From NCBI GenBank assembly GCA_027488135.1, contig JAIYCH010000085.1, positions 1-64,000 on the forward strand: a stretch of 64,000 bases of DNA, read 5' to 3'. The stretch's first letter is position 1, and every line of letters begins with the position of its first letter. Shown piece by piece: positions 45,101-54,700 of this stretch. The notes below the pieces were generated by a model, which searched no databases, had not been told where the DNA came from, and worked only from the letters and a program-made list of their open reading frames with translations. The translations under genes were made by a program, and so were the position numbers. The stretch is from Saprospiraceae bacterium (GTDB lineage: Bacteria; Bacteroidota; Bacteroidia; Chitinophagales; Saprospiraceae).

Positions 45101-48100
45101 AATGGGGAGAAATCAACGGCTTCATTAAAAGCTGTTGTTCTTGGACGGAGGCCTCGGCAGACTACCTTTACTTCATCTTCTCCAAGTATTCCCTTTATTA
45201 TTTTACGGGATCCACCTGGTGACGCTTCTTATTCTTATATAGAAGAGGGACAAACCGTTTGCGAAACTTGGGCCTTTTCTGCTACAGATTCAAAAGATAC
45301 CGAAGGAGATGTGACCTTATCCCTTGGTCCTGATATTGAAATTGAAACGGGAATTTTAGTGTCTTTTGCCACATCCATTGATGTGACGGCTGATCTTGGA
45401 TATACCTTTAGCAGTAACGTTACTAATCTGGCGTCAGAAGAAATGGAAATGTGTATAACTTCCACCCGAACGATTTCTACCAGTGATAATGATATTATTG
45501 TAGGGGGAGAAATGGGAGGGGATGTTTATGTTGGTGGAGCAATGAATTTCCTCTATGGGATTACGGATGAACTTTTATATGATACGGCTAATTGTTCCTT
45601 TTATCTGGATAAAGGAATGTTTATGTTTCCTGATGGTTTTGCAACTACTTTCTTATATACAGAGTATCATATTAAAAATAATATTATTCCATCTTTGACG
45701 CTACTTGGAGATACTACCAGTGTAAAAACATGGGAAAGTATCATTGCTGATAATGATAAGCAGAAAAAAGAAGCTGTATTTTCTAAAAATCTTTCTTTTG
45801 ATGCAGGGGTCGTTTACGAGGAATCTGAGACGACAGAAAATAGTAAATCTAAAACTACTTCATGGGTTCAAAACTTTAGTGATGGTTATTCTCAGGCTTT
45901 TGGATTAACGGTGAATGGTATTGGCGCAACTTCCGGACTCGCTATTAACTGGACGAAGGAACAAAGTAAAGACACAACAAAAACAACCGTAGATTCTCGT
46001 ACGGTGGGTTATGTCCTTGCTGACGATGACATAGGGGATAATTTCACCGTTAATATAAAAAAGGATAAAACGTATGGTACGCCGGTATTTGAAACAGTGA
46101 GTGGACAAACTCAATGTCCGTATGAACCAAATACTCAGCCGAGAGAAGGCGTTGATCTTGCTGCTGACAAACAGGTTGCCATTAATGTTCCAATGAACGA
46201 ACCAGCTATTTTTAAGTTGAAACTTGGAAATAAAAGTCAATCTGAAGAATCAAAGTCTTATTCTTTAGCAAGTTCACAGGAAAGCAATCCTCTCGGAGCA
46301 GTCATTTTGTTTAATGGTCAGGAAGCCCTGAATGTTGGCGTTCCGTTTGGACAAAGTGTTGAAGTAATTATGACTGTGTATCGTGGGCCGGAGGCATTTA
46401 CTTATGAAAATTTATCCGTAAGTCTTTTTTCAGATTGTGAAGCTGATCGTGCGGGTTCTTTGAGTATTGACGTTGATCCGGAATTTAACGAGGACATGGA
46501 GTTTGATGTTTATTTCCTTGAACCTTGCAGCCCTATAGATATTGGTTTTCCTTTACAAAATTGGGTTTTAACACCTAATTCTGGTGATACCATGCTCATT
46601 ACCCTAAATGAGTTCAACCGGAATGATCCTGATCTTGAATTGATTAGAGTACAATATCGCCGGAAACAAGGGGATGGTGCCTGGATTAATATTGCTGAGG
46701 TGCTTAAAGCAGATTTAGATAATGATGTCTTTAAAATTGTTAAATGGGGTACTGTTGGGCTTAAAGATGGAGAATATGAAATTAGGGCACTTACTCAATG
46801 TATCGGGGGCTTAAACGCAGGTATTTCTACTGTCATTTTAGGCAGATTTGAACGACAGGCGCCAGAAGTCTTCGGCACGCCTGAGCCTATTGACGGCGTT
46901 TTTTCCATAGGGGACGAAATTAGCATTACATTTAACGAGCAGGTAAAGTGCGACGGCTTAATTAAAGCAGATGTTTTTAATAACAATAATGTAGGACTTT
47001 ATGACTTAGCAACGGGTACACTCATAGATGCCATCATATCGTGCAGTAAGGACAAAATTATTATTACACCTAACGTTCCAAATAAATTTATTGAAAATAA
47101 AACGCTGCAGGTACGCGTAAATAATATTCCCGATTTGGCTGGAAATAAATTCCTGGAAAAAAAATGGGACTTTTTTGTTGATCGTAATCCCATAAGCTGG
47201 AGCGAAGATCAGGTCAATGTAGTTAAACTGGAGGAAGAAACCATTACGGTTACCAGAAAATTGGTTAATAGTGGAGGACAGGTACAGAACTATGAATTAA
47301 AAGATTTGCCTAAATGGGTAAAGGTTTTACCTTTAGTGGGTACTTTGCAACCGGGTGCTTTTCAAATCGTCACTTTTGAATTTGATAATTCTGCCGCTCT
47401 CGGACATTATAGAGACACTATTTTTGCAGAAAGCGCGCAAGGTTCTGAACCTTTATATCTTGATTTTAGAGTGGTATGTCCAGATCCAGTCTGGAATCTG
47501 AATAGGGAAGGGTATAGTTTCTCTATGAATATGACGCTGGAGCTTAATATTGATGGCACGGTCTCAACAGACAACAGAGATATTGTAGGTGCATTTATAG
47601 GCAGAGAGTTACGTGGCCTTGGCCGTGTTCAATACAACCAGGAACTAAAAAAACACCTGGTATTTATGACTGTATATAGTAATGTATCTTCAGGTGATAC
47701 CGTTAAATTCCAGGTTTGGGATGCTTCAGCATGTAAACTGTATGGTAAAACCATTGAGTCATTTAAATTTGAGCCTGATGGACTCGTCGGGTCACCTTTC
47801 CAGTCTCAAGTATTGCGTACAAATAATTTATTACTTGTTAAAATTCCAATCCAGGTTGGATGGAACTGGATATCCTACAATGTTGGTTTACCAGATCCTA
47901 CCGTCGGAAAAGCACTTGAATCGCTATCAAATCCTAAGGGTGCACTCATAAAGGGTCAAACAGCTTTCAGTTCCTATTCAACTTCATTGTTATCATGGAT
48001 AGGTAGTCTTAAAAATCTCTCCCATTTGTCCATGTACCAATATCAGTCTGCTTCTACAGATTCACTCCTTTTATTAGGTTCACCCCTTGATCCAACTACG

Positions 48101-49039
48101 CCTATTCCAGTAGTTAGTGGTTGGAACTGGATTGGCTTTTTACCGCAAAGGGGTATGCCAGTTACAGCAGCATTATCTTCCTTAAACCCTCAAAATGGAG
48201 ATTTGATTAAGGGACAGTTTACTTTTGCCCAATATGTCGCAGGACTAGGATGGCTTGGAAATCTTACCTATATGAGTTCACCTAATGGTTATCTATTAAA
48301 ATTAGGTAATCCTGGCTCTTTGGTTTATCCAAAAATTGTTGGTAATAATTTACAAACAAACGGAGAAGAGAAGCGTAAATTACCTTCTACTATGGCGAAA
48401 CCAGGACATTTTAACTATTGGAAAGTTAAACCAATTGGATATGAACAAAGTATGAATATCATTGCCCTAGTGGAGCGAAGAGGACAAGGAGCTATTCTTG
48501 ATGAAGGGGATGAAGTGGGTGCTTTTTTCAAAGATGAACTTCGAGGTGTTGGTGAGGTCATTTATGTGGAAGCGCTCGATGCTTACCTTATCTTTTTAAC
48601 CGTATTTGCCAACTATGAAGGGGAAACCATCCAATTTAAATTTTTCGATTCTTCTGAATCAAAAGTTTTTGATTTAAACGAGTCGATTCTTTTTAAGAAT
48701 AACACGATAAGGGGTCTTGTTGAAAAACCGCAGATTTTCTCTATTGCTTCAACTACCGCAGTACATAATCTTACCTTGGAAAATCAAAATATTGAGGTTT
48801 ATCCTAATCCTGCAGGTGAAATGGCTTTTATACAAATAACTTTACCAGAAAATGAGGCGCTTTCTGTTCAGGTGACCGATGCCTTTGGGCGTGAACTTTG
48901 GAAATCAGATATTGAAGGAAATATAGGGGTTAATAAATTTGAATGGAAAATAAATGCTGACCTACCTTCAGGTTGGTATTTCATAGCGGTAAAAGGAAAG
49001 AATGGCCTGAGGATTTCAAAAATCGAGGTATTGCGTTAA
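42200..49039 (+). CDS. Giant T9SS-exported LamG/Fn3 surface protein
   Basis: A 2279-residue secreted protein. In order: signal peptide (ending FFVPTKMGAQ), a short VGQTITGSFFGTGVKGGYGFW segment, an Fn3 domain (about 91-178), a split carboxypeptidase-regulatory-like domain containing LamG 1 (about 207-411), LamG 2 (about 451-654), Ig-like regions, an unrecognised central region (about 720-1550, with a RDPPGDASYSY motif near 1005), an SbsA-type Ig domain (about 1551-1663), a BACON-like domain (about 1666-1760), a surface module shared with the protein at 51791 (about 1762-1876), two WNWI repeats (about 1886-2044), a second copy of the module (about 2071-2183), and a type A T9SS C-terminal domain (about 2192-2279; IEVYPNPAGEMAF to SKIEVLR). 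It is probably anchored on the cell surface as an adhesin or glycan-binding protein. Confidence 0.88.
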   Translation: MKNLINLLFLVYLGLFFVPTKMGAQASPNCETIRVDDYYIGRTFFNHGSVSNSVNTKIQLSATVGQTITGSFFGTGVKGGYGFWAGFTMPPKPPSVVASQGDLEDRIEIKWTPDPLSPAATSYKVYRNNSLLATLDGETYSFMDFNVIAGTFYTYSVSGINSSGEGNKSSALGHVNPNGVVTGRITSSTGNPVVETVVTISPTLGSSLRFSGDDMAFTQYNSKFPKSNFTISAWIKLDSTNDNTAILDMGSNLSKNWWLHTLPATEGKGVRFGVGKGSSQKTELNFTFPVGTESNWHNIAASYNGNALLLYVDGDLVGSTATTISMDSIPLFLGQTPTASRFFKGRLDELRFFNRQLAQTEVQMFMKQSGNSDAKGLVAYWKFDEGVGNKAFDLTGNRLQLYFCGPEWDKADIPDVVNAAVSNENGFYKIAGVNYGAGTTFNVSPSKNFYFNQSLEFNSSNSDYARLTNFSLRDSATITTSVNGFDLSSKQVILSKADNAGANQFAVFLNAGNIEVMVGNTTQQYGSLGLGFHHLAFVLEKVGTNLTVTFYKDGALVGAKSFTTTNWTGLPWRLGARAVSANTHGDYFTGLIDEVAFFSQMLPLNTIQKYANVGTGVTDTSLVSYFNLNEGMGTSLKDIGTALTGDGQVFGARWSSVTAIIQTLPHDFSPSVSVVTLNPSNTSADKVDFTDLSTIPVSGYVRFENTNCFQAKVEILVNGKSNIPQIFTNSEGRFSADFEPGKKIVLTPKFEDHTFFPATWEIPNIAAPVSGILFRNQVKRSVTGQMAGGICRKSIIPSGAIAKVKIATLNGCFEKVVQLSENGKFILNGIPADSVTLTVIEHSNPVIYNFFQKLGGQTISLKMSNDTVDFIYLAPPNVELTPLDTNLCGDPMLDMLQRSKTTVRVFEQYDGGKCYLQNALLTINNDIASLSQFDTLMSGGSLVHSFRVEAPNIVAPFFKQLQVTATSNGEKSTASLKAVVLGRRPRQTTFTSSSPSIPFIILRDPPGDASYSYIEEGQTVCETWAFSATDSKDTEGDVTLSLGPDIEIETGILVSFATSIDVTADLGYTFSSNVTNLASEEMEMCITSTRTISTSDNDIIVGGEMGGDVYVGGAMNFLYGITDELLYDTANCSFYLDKGMFMFPDGFATTFLYTEYHIKNNIIPSLTLLGDTTSVKTWESIIADNDKQKKEAVFSKNLSFDAGVVYEESETTENSKSKTTSWVQNFSDGYSQAFGLTVNGIGATSGLAINWTKEQSKDTTKTTVDSRTVGYVLADDDIGDNFTVNIKKDKTYGTPVFETVSGQTQCPYEPNTQPREGVDLAADKQVAINVPMNEPAIFKLKLGNKSQSEESKSYSLASSQESNPLGAVILFNGQEALNVGVPFGQSVEVIMTVYRGPEAFTYENLSVSLFSDCEADRAGSLSIDVDPEFNEDMEFDVYFLEPCSPIDIGFPLQNWVLTPNSGDTMLITLNEFNRNDPDLELIRVQYRRKQGDGAWINIAEVLKADLDNDVFKIVKWGTVGLKDGEYEIRALTQCIGGLNAGISTVILGRFERQAPEVFGTPEPIDGVFSIGDEISITFNEQVKCDGLIKADVFNNNNVGLYDLATGTLIDAIISCSKDKIIITPNVPNKFIENKTLQVRVNNIPDLAGNKFLEKKWDFFVDRNPISWSEDQVNVVKLEEETITVTRKLVNSGGQVQNYELKDLPKWVKVLPLVGTLQPGAFQIVTFEFDNSAALGHYRDTIFAESAQGSEPLYLDFRVVCPDPVWNLNREGYSFSMNMTLELNIDGTVSTDNRDIVGAFIGRELRGLGRVQYNQELKKHLVFMTVYSNVSSGDTVKFQVWDASACKLYGKTIESFKFEPDGLVGSPFQSQVLRTNNLLLVKIPIQVGWNWISYNVGLPDPTVGKALESLSNPKGALIKGQTAFSSYSTSLLSWIGSLKNLSHLSMYQYQSASTDSLLLLGSPLDPTTPIPVVSGWNWIGFLPQRGMPVTAALSSLNPQNGDLIKGQFTFAQYVAGLGWLGNLTYMSSPNGYLLKLGNPGSLVYPKIVGNNLQTNGEEKRKLPSTMAKPGHFNYWKVKPIGYEQSMNIIALVERRGQGAILDEGDEVGAFFKDELRGVGEVIYVEALDAYLIFLTVFANYEGETIQFKFFDSSESKVFDLNESILFKNNTIRGLVEKPQIFSIASTTAVHNLTLENQNIEVYPNPAGEMAFIQITLPENEALSVQVTDAFGRELWKSDIEGNIGVNKFEWKINADLPSGWYFIAVKGKNGLRISKIEVLR

Positions 49040-49045
49040 AGATAC

Positions 49046-49075
49046 AAGGGTGCCTGCCAATGGTCAGGCACCCTT
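49046..49075 (+). terminator. GC-rich hairpin without U-tract between the giant gene and porP/sprF
   Basis: AAGGGTGCCTG (49046-49056) pairs perfectly with CAGGCACCCTT (49065-49075) around an 8-nt loop. It is followed by AAAGTTAAAC rather than T residues, so it may stabilise the upstream mRNA or act as a partial terminator that lowers porP/sprF expression. Confidence 0.55.
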
Positions 49076-49102
49076 AAAGTTAAACTAGAATTAATTTCTG
49101 AA

Positions 49103-50056
49103 ATGAGAATAAGAGTAATTATTTTAATGCAATTATGGCTAATTACAGGTTATGGGCAGAATTTCTTGTTTCAGAATCAAAGTTTTTTCAGGCCATACCT
49201 TACAAATCCAGCCTTAGCTGGTGTCAAGGGAGAAGGAAATTTGGGTATCATTTATAAAAAACAATTGGTAGATTTTGATAATGGCCCTAACTCTCAGGCA
49301 ATTTCTGTCGATTACCCTTTTTTAAAAAACACCACTGGGCTTGGCTTTAATTTATTTAAAGATCAAAATGGTCCCAGTTCATTTCTTGGATTTGAATCCA
49401 CTTTTGCCTATCATGTTCTTACCTCTGAGAAAAATGCAGAAGTACCCTCAGGATTTTCCTTTGGACTTTCAGCAAATATAAATCAATTTAGCTTGGACAG
49501 GCAATACTTGATGGGGGAGGGTTCTGATGATGCCATTTTTAACGACGATTTGAACTTTAATGATATAAGTCCAAATGTAAATGTTGGTTTTAATTTTTTC
49601 TCAGATGGTTTTAATTTGGGTGCATCTGTTTATAATTTGTTGTCTTTGACAAATACTGTTTATAAAGAAACAAATGACTTACAACGAGCCTTCACCGTAT
49701 TTTTATCATCAGGTATAGAATGGAAAGTAAAAGAACAATGGATTATTCACCCAGCTTTGTTACTTAGAACCCAGAAAAATGCTGATTATCAAGTGGATAT
49801 AATGAGTGAATTTGGCTATAATTCTCCGAAAGGGTTCAGTTTTAGTCTAACGCCTTTATTTCGAAGTTTTAGCTATCGAACCGTTTCTGGAAATCAATCT
49901 GTTGGTTTGAATATTCTTATTTCCAGATATCCTTTTTCGCTTGGTTATCAATTTGATGTTCCAATTTCGGGTAATTATGGCTATGCTGGAGATCATGTTT
50001 TTTTTATTTCCTATCAATTAAGTCCAAAACCAAAAGCTGCCAATAAAAAATCTTGA
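49103..50056 (+). CDS. PorP/SprF family outer-membrane protein
   Basis: PorP/SprF proteins are T9SS-associated outer-membrane beta-barrels that hold or export particular partner proteins. The 317-residue sequence has a signal peptide and the family start FFRPYLTNPALAGVKGEGNLG, then the YPFLKNTTGLGF and ISPNVNVGFNFFSDGFNLG motifs, and a barrel-type ending HVFFISYQLSPK. In other Bacteroidota, genes of this family lie next to the large T9SS substrate they serve; here it is directly downstream of a 2279-residue type A protein and two genes before a type B protein. Confidence 0.92.
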   Translation: MRIRVIILMQLWLITGYGQNFLFQNQSFFRPYLTNPALAGVKGEGNLGIIYKKQLVDFDNGPNSQAISVDYPFLKNTTGLGFNLFKDQNGPSSFLGFESTFAYHVLTSEKNAEVPSGFSFGLSANINQFSLDRQYLMGEGSDDAIFNDDLNFNDISPNVNVGFNFFSDGFNLGASVYNLLSLTNTVYKETNDLQRAFTVFLSSGIEWKVKEQWIIHPALLLRTQKNADYQVDIMSEFGYNSPKGFSFSLTPLFRSFSYRTVSGNQSVGLNILISRYPFSLGYQFDVPISGNYGYAGDHVFFISYQLSPKPKAANKKS

Positions 50057-50365
50057 TTTTTAGTTTGAACCCTTGATTTTTGAACTTAAGTAACAACCTA
50101 ATTTAAGAAAGGAAATTAAAATTAAAAATAATAATTTTTCAACATCCGAAAAAATATTTAAAGGTTACCTTATATGTAAATATTAAGTTCTTATTAATTA
50201 GAATGTTACAAATAAAATAAAATTATTTTATTTTATCAATGCAATTTTTTAATTTTTATTTTTTTAAAATCATATTTTCTATGTAAATTCAGCCTGTTCA
50301 ATTTTTTAAATTAAACATTAGATAAAAAGATGGATTAGTATTTTGTTCATCCATAAAGATATTTT
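50057..50365. other. AT-rich intergenic region before the AraC-family gene
   Basis: About 309 nt, strongly AT-rich, without a credible reading frame, terminator or ATTCTGCCA site. The AraC-family gene's promoter should lie here, but I could not place a TAnnTTTG box with confidence. Confidence 0.5.
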
Positions 50366-51517
50366 ATGTACTCCTGGGTTTACACCATATTATGTGGTTT
50401 ATTATTATTTAACGGCCTCTCCTTAATTTCAAGGAAAGTAGCTGTAAATTTTAAGTTACTGGGTGTGTTTTATATGCTTTTCGCTTATCAAATGTTTATT
50501 ACACATTTTCGGGTAGCTGGCACCATTTATCTCTTACCTCATTTATTTAAAACCGGATCATTAGTAGGCTACCTATATGGACCCATTTTCTATTTTTTTT
50601 TAAATGCTACCATTCAAGCAGATTTTAAATTAAGAATCAAGAACTTTATTCATTTCATTCCTTTTTTATTGCATTTAATTGAATTGTTTCCGTTTTTCTT
50701 ACTTTCAGCGGAGGAAAAAAGGATACTCTATTTAAAAAATCCACAAACTTATTTCATGGATGTGGATTGGGGATATTTTTCACAAAGGATTCACACGATA
50801 TTAAAATGTACTTTTATTATTGCCTATACTATTTTTGGATATTTTAAGATTGAACCTATCCTTAAAAATATGGTAAATAGTGAAGTCCCCCAGAATAGAA
50901 TTTTTGGCTCATTTTTGAAATGGTCAACCAGATTATTGCTAATTTCTGCTGTTTTAATTTTAATTACTTATTCTCTTTACTGGCTTTTCCCCTTGAATTT
51001 TCAATTATTGGGACATTATACGTTTTTTGTAAGTGCTGTTTTTGGTGCTTTATTTTTAATGCTTTTTCCTGAGATAACAGGTTGGAGTATCCTTTCTTTT
51101 GCCAAAGAGCCGGTTATAGAAGCAGGAGATACTCATAATAGTAAAACGCATAAAACAGATGAACTTTCCACCAAGATTCAAGAATCATTTACCAGAGTTA
51201 TGGAGGAAAATTTCTCCAATCCCGACCTTGATGTCGGAAAAATAGCTCAATTACTTTTCATGAGTGAGCGAACTTTATATCGTAAAATTAAAGAAATATT
51301 GGGGATTTCTCCAAATGAAGTACTCCTTGAATTTCGTCTCAAAAAGGCTTATGAAGCCATTCAAAATGAACCTGGAGAAATGTTAGGAAATATAATTAAA
51401 CAAACAGGATTTATGACCAATAGCTATTTCTCTCGCTGTTTTAAGAAAAAATATGGCATTTTACCCAGTGATTTTCAAAGAGAATCCAGATTTAAAATTT
51501 CCGAAATTAAAAGGTAA
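50366..51517 (+). CDS. Membrane-anchored AraC-family transcriptional regulator
   Basis: This 383-residue protein has about seven hydrophobic helices in residues 1-245 (for example MYSWVYTILCGLLLFNGLSL, YLYGPIFYFFLNATI, LLLISAVLILITYSLYW) and a complete C-terminal AraC DNA-binding domain with both HTH units (about 275-375; VGKIAQLLFMSERTLYRKIK, then GNIIKQTGFMTNSYFSRCFK). Such proteins sense a signal in the membrane and act directly on DNA. Its gene lies inside the surface locus, and paired operator-like repeats occur both before the locus (38271-38302) and 6 nt after its own stop codon (51523-51554), making it the best candidate to bind them. Confidence 0.9.
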   Translation: MYSWVYTILCGLLLFNGLSLISRKVAVNFKLLGVFYMLFAYQMFITHFRVAGTIYLLPHLFKTGSLVGYLYGPIFYFFLNATIQADFKLRIKNFIHFIPFLLHLIELFPFFLLSAEEKRILYLKNPQTYFMDVDWGYFSQRIHTILKCTFIIAYTIFGYFKIEPILKNMVNSEVPQNRIFGSFLKWSTRLLLISAVLILITYSLYWLFPLNFQLLGHYTFFVSAVFGALFLMLFPEITGWSILSFAKEPVIEAGDTHNSKTHKTDELSTKIQESFTRVMEENFSNPDLDVGKIAQLLFMSERTLYRKIKEILGISPNEVLLEFRLKKAYEAIQNEPGEMLGNIIKQTGFMTNSYFSRCFKKKYGILPSDFQRESRFKISEIKR

Positions 51518-51521
51518 GGAC

Positions 51522-51558
51522 CAATTCTGCCATTTCTAAAGTACTATTCTGCCAATTG
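51522..51558 (+). promoter_or_regulatory. Operator B: paired ATTCTGCCA direct repeats
   Basis: AATTCTGCCA (51523-51532) and TATTCTGCCA (51545-51554) are 22 nt apart, the same spacing as operator A. Flanks also agree: CAATTCTGCCATT begins both sites and ATTCTGCCAAT ends both. It lies between the AraC-family gene and the type B surface protein gene, 236 nt before the latter. No promoter box could be placed at the same offset as in operator A. Confidence 0.75.
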
Positions 51559-51790
51559 CCTGATCAAGGTGTTATTCCCCTTTTCTTTATTAGATATTTA
51601 TGAGCTAAATAGCTAGACTTATTGATTTGAAGGTCAATGGATTTTTAGTTTATTGTTTAATCTTTTAGGTTGTATATAATATCTTTTAAATTCCTTGATG
51701 ACATTTAATACTTCGATAAGATTCAATGTATGGATATCCTGAAAATGGAACGCTTTGCTTTTAATTAATCATTTTTCCAAATAGAAAAAT

Positions 51791-54700
51791 ATGTCTTTTG
51801 TTAGGGTCAATTTCAGGTTTCTATTCCTCTTTGTAGGAATTTCATTCTTATCGGGGTCTGTTATGGCACAGAAGCCAAATTGGTTGCCGCCAAATGCCGC
51901 ATTATTTAGCTTCAACACGAGTGTAACTGCAGTTATAAAATATGATGGGGTATTAACCTCAGCCCTGGAAGATACCATTGCCATTTTTGTCGGAGATCAA
52001 ATCAGAGGAATTTCTGTTCCTTCTAAAATAGGAAATGATATTAGGCATTACATAACGGTGTATTCTTCCCAGACGTCGGAAATATTGAAAATAAAGGTTT
52101 ATCATGCGCTCTCAAACAGGGTTTATGATTTAAATGATAGCTTATTATTTATCGCACAGTCTCCGATAGGAAATTATGAAAAACCTTATGAAATAAATGT
52201 CTTTAGTTCCGGTGATGCACCACTTTCTATTGATTCAATTTCAGATAAATATACCTTGCAAAATATTCCTTTTGATACCATAGACCTTCCACTTTTTCTA
52301 AATCAACCCGATGTTGATCTTGTAACTTGGACCGTTTCTTCACATCCAGATTTTGTAACTAATATTTTGGGAGGTAAGCTTCTGATAACCCCAAGAAATG
52401 GATTTATCGGTTCAGGGGCGATTGAAATTAAAGCAACAGAGCAAACAATTAATGCTAATTATGCCATTCAAACCATAAAGTTAAATGTCTTGAAACCACC
52501 CCTTCCTCCTCGTTGGGATAGTATTCCCGGTCAAGGAATACTAAAAGGAAACGCATTCAAGTCATTTTTACTTTCCGACTATGAAAATAATTATGAAGGA
52601 GAGTGTCTAACCTTTGATTATCTGCCAGTATTACCCCAAATAATTGACCCTGAACCTTCTCCCAAATGGGTTGTGCAACAAACTTTTTTAAATAGTATGA
52701 CTTTTATTGCAAGACCTGTCTATACACCAACATTGCCCTTTAATCACCCAGATGATTTGTTGGCGGCCTATATAGATGGAGATTTGCGAGGTGTTGCCGA
52801 ACCTCAGGTGATTAATGGACAAATTTTGTATTTTCTTGGTGTTGGTAGCCAACAATCTGTTGGAGTCATAACCTTTCATTTTTATAGTGGCGCGCTAAAG
52901 CGAAAATTCATAGCCCCGATAAAAATCCCTTATATTACTTCTGCAGTTCGTGGGAGCGTTGAAATGCCTTTTGAAATAAATATTTCTCCAATTCAGCCTG
53001 TCATTGATAGTAACAATCTGGTTCAACTTCAAATTATAGATTCGGCCTGGATTGGTAAAATTAATTTTCGTTTTCAAGCAAAAGATTGTAGTTTTCCTGC
53101 ATTGAGTTCTGTCTCAAGACCATTTTTGGAATCAGTCACTTTTGTACCATTTTGGGTTACTACAAACAATGCGGATTTATTTACTTACTACAGGGATTTT
53201 GATGGAGATGGCTTTGGGGATTCTTCCTTTAGTCAGACAATCGCTAACCCAACGTCACCTGTAAATTATGTAACAAATAAACTGGATTGTGATGATAGTG
53301 ATGATGCTGTGAATCCATCTCCCTCGATAGCTACTGTTGCCGATGCAAGCTTTTGTATTGGTATGTTGACGGACTCTATCGTTTTCAAAAGAGGGTCAAA
53401 CGGGGTTAATTCTCCTTCCAGTAAAACGATTTATAAATGGATAAATAATAATCCAGCCATCGGCTTGGCTGCATCAGGAACTGGAAATATTGTGCCATTT
53501 TTCACTACAAACATCAAAAGTAGAAATGATACAGCTCAAATCATTGTTACCCCGGAAATAAATGGATGTTTTGGCATTAAAGATACCTTTTTGTTGATTG
53601 TCAGAAATGAGGTACTTAATACTTATTATAAAGATGAAGACGGGGATGGATTTGGAAATCCTGCGATCAGCGTAAAGATATGCGATGTGAACGCCCCCGC
53701 TAATTATGTTTCAAATAAACTGGACTGTGATGATAGCGATGATACGATAAAACCTTATCCGACCCTTACCGCTGTTCAAGATAAAAGCTTTTGTTTCGGC
53801 ATGTTTACGGATTCCATCAATTTTACCAGAAGTATAAATGGGATAGTGGTTAATTCCAATAAAATAAGCTACAAATGGACAAATAATAACACAGCCATCG
53901 GCTTGGCTGCATCAGGAACTGGAAATATTGTGCCATTTTTCACTACAAACACCAAAAGCAGCAATGATACGGCTCAAATCATCGTTACCCCGGAAATTAA
54001 CGGTTGTCTTGGAACCAAAGATACCTTCCTTCTAATTGTCAAGGCAGATTCATTACCTCGTGTAAGTAGTCTAAATTGTTCATCTTATTCGATTTCGTCC
54101 ATGGTTTTACCCAATGCCAATGATCTGTATCAGAATACTTTGCGTCTTCCTTATGCAGGAGGAAATGGCATGCGATATGACTCCATAATCATAAAATCAG
54201 AGGGTGTTTCAGGTCTTACGTTGAAGCTCAAGCCGGGATTGCTTTCTAAAGGGGATGGATTTTTAGAATTTGTTCTCATCGGGATTCCTCTTCAAGGTGG
54301 AATGGCAACATTTAAGATTGATTTTGGAAGAGCGGATTGTAATTTTGGATCCCCATGCGAAATAAGTTTAGTCGTAGGAATAGAAAGGCCAAAACTCAAT
54401 GAAATATTATGTTCTCAGGTTGTATTTCTACCAGGTAAGATTTATGCTAAAGTACCTTATTACGGAAAAATAGATTTACCCTATTTGGGTGGGAACGAAA
54501 AGTTAGCCCCGGCCCAATTATTTCAAAGTGAAGGTATTAGAGGCATGACAGCGAAATTTAATGCAGATACCCTTAGACGGAATGGTGGCCTATTGAGGTT
54601 TAATCTTGATGGTATGCCAGAACAAACAGGAACCTTAAATTTAACGGTTGAAATAGGCAGTAAATCCTGTGTATTAAATCTTTTAATTGAAGAATTCCCT

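Noticed and set aside
53454-53951. CRISPR-like or mobile repeat in the type B surface gene
   Set aside because: Only two copies, in frame and coding, with no spacer structure; it is a protein-domain duplication.
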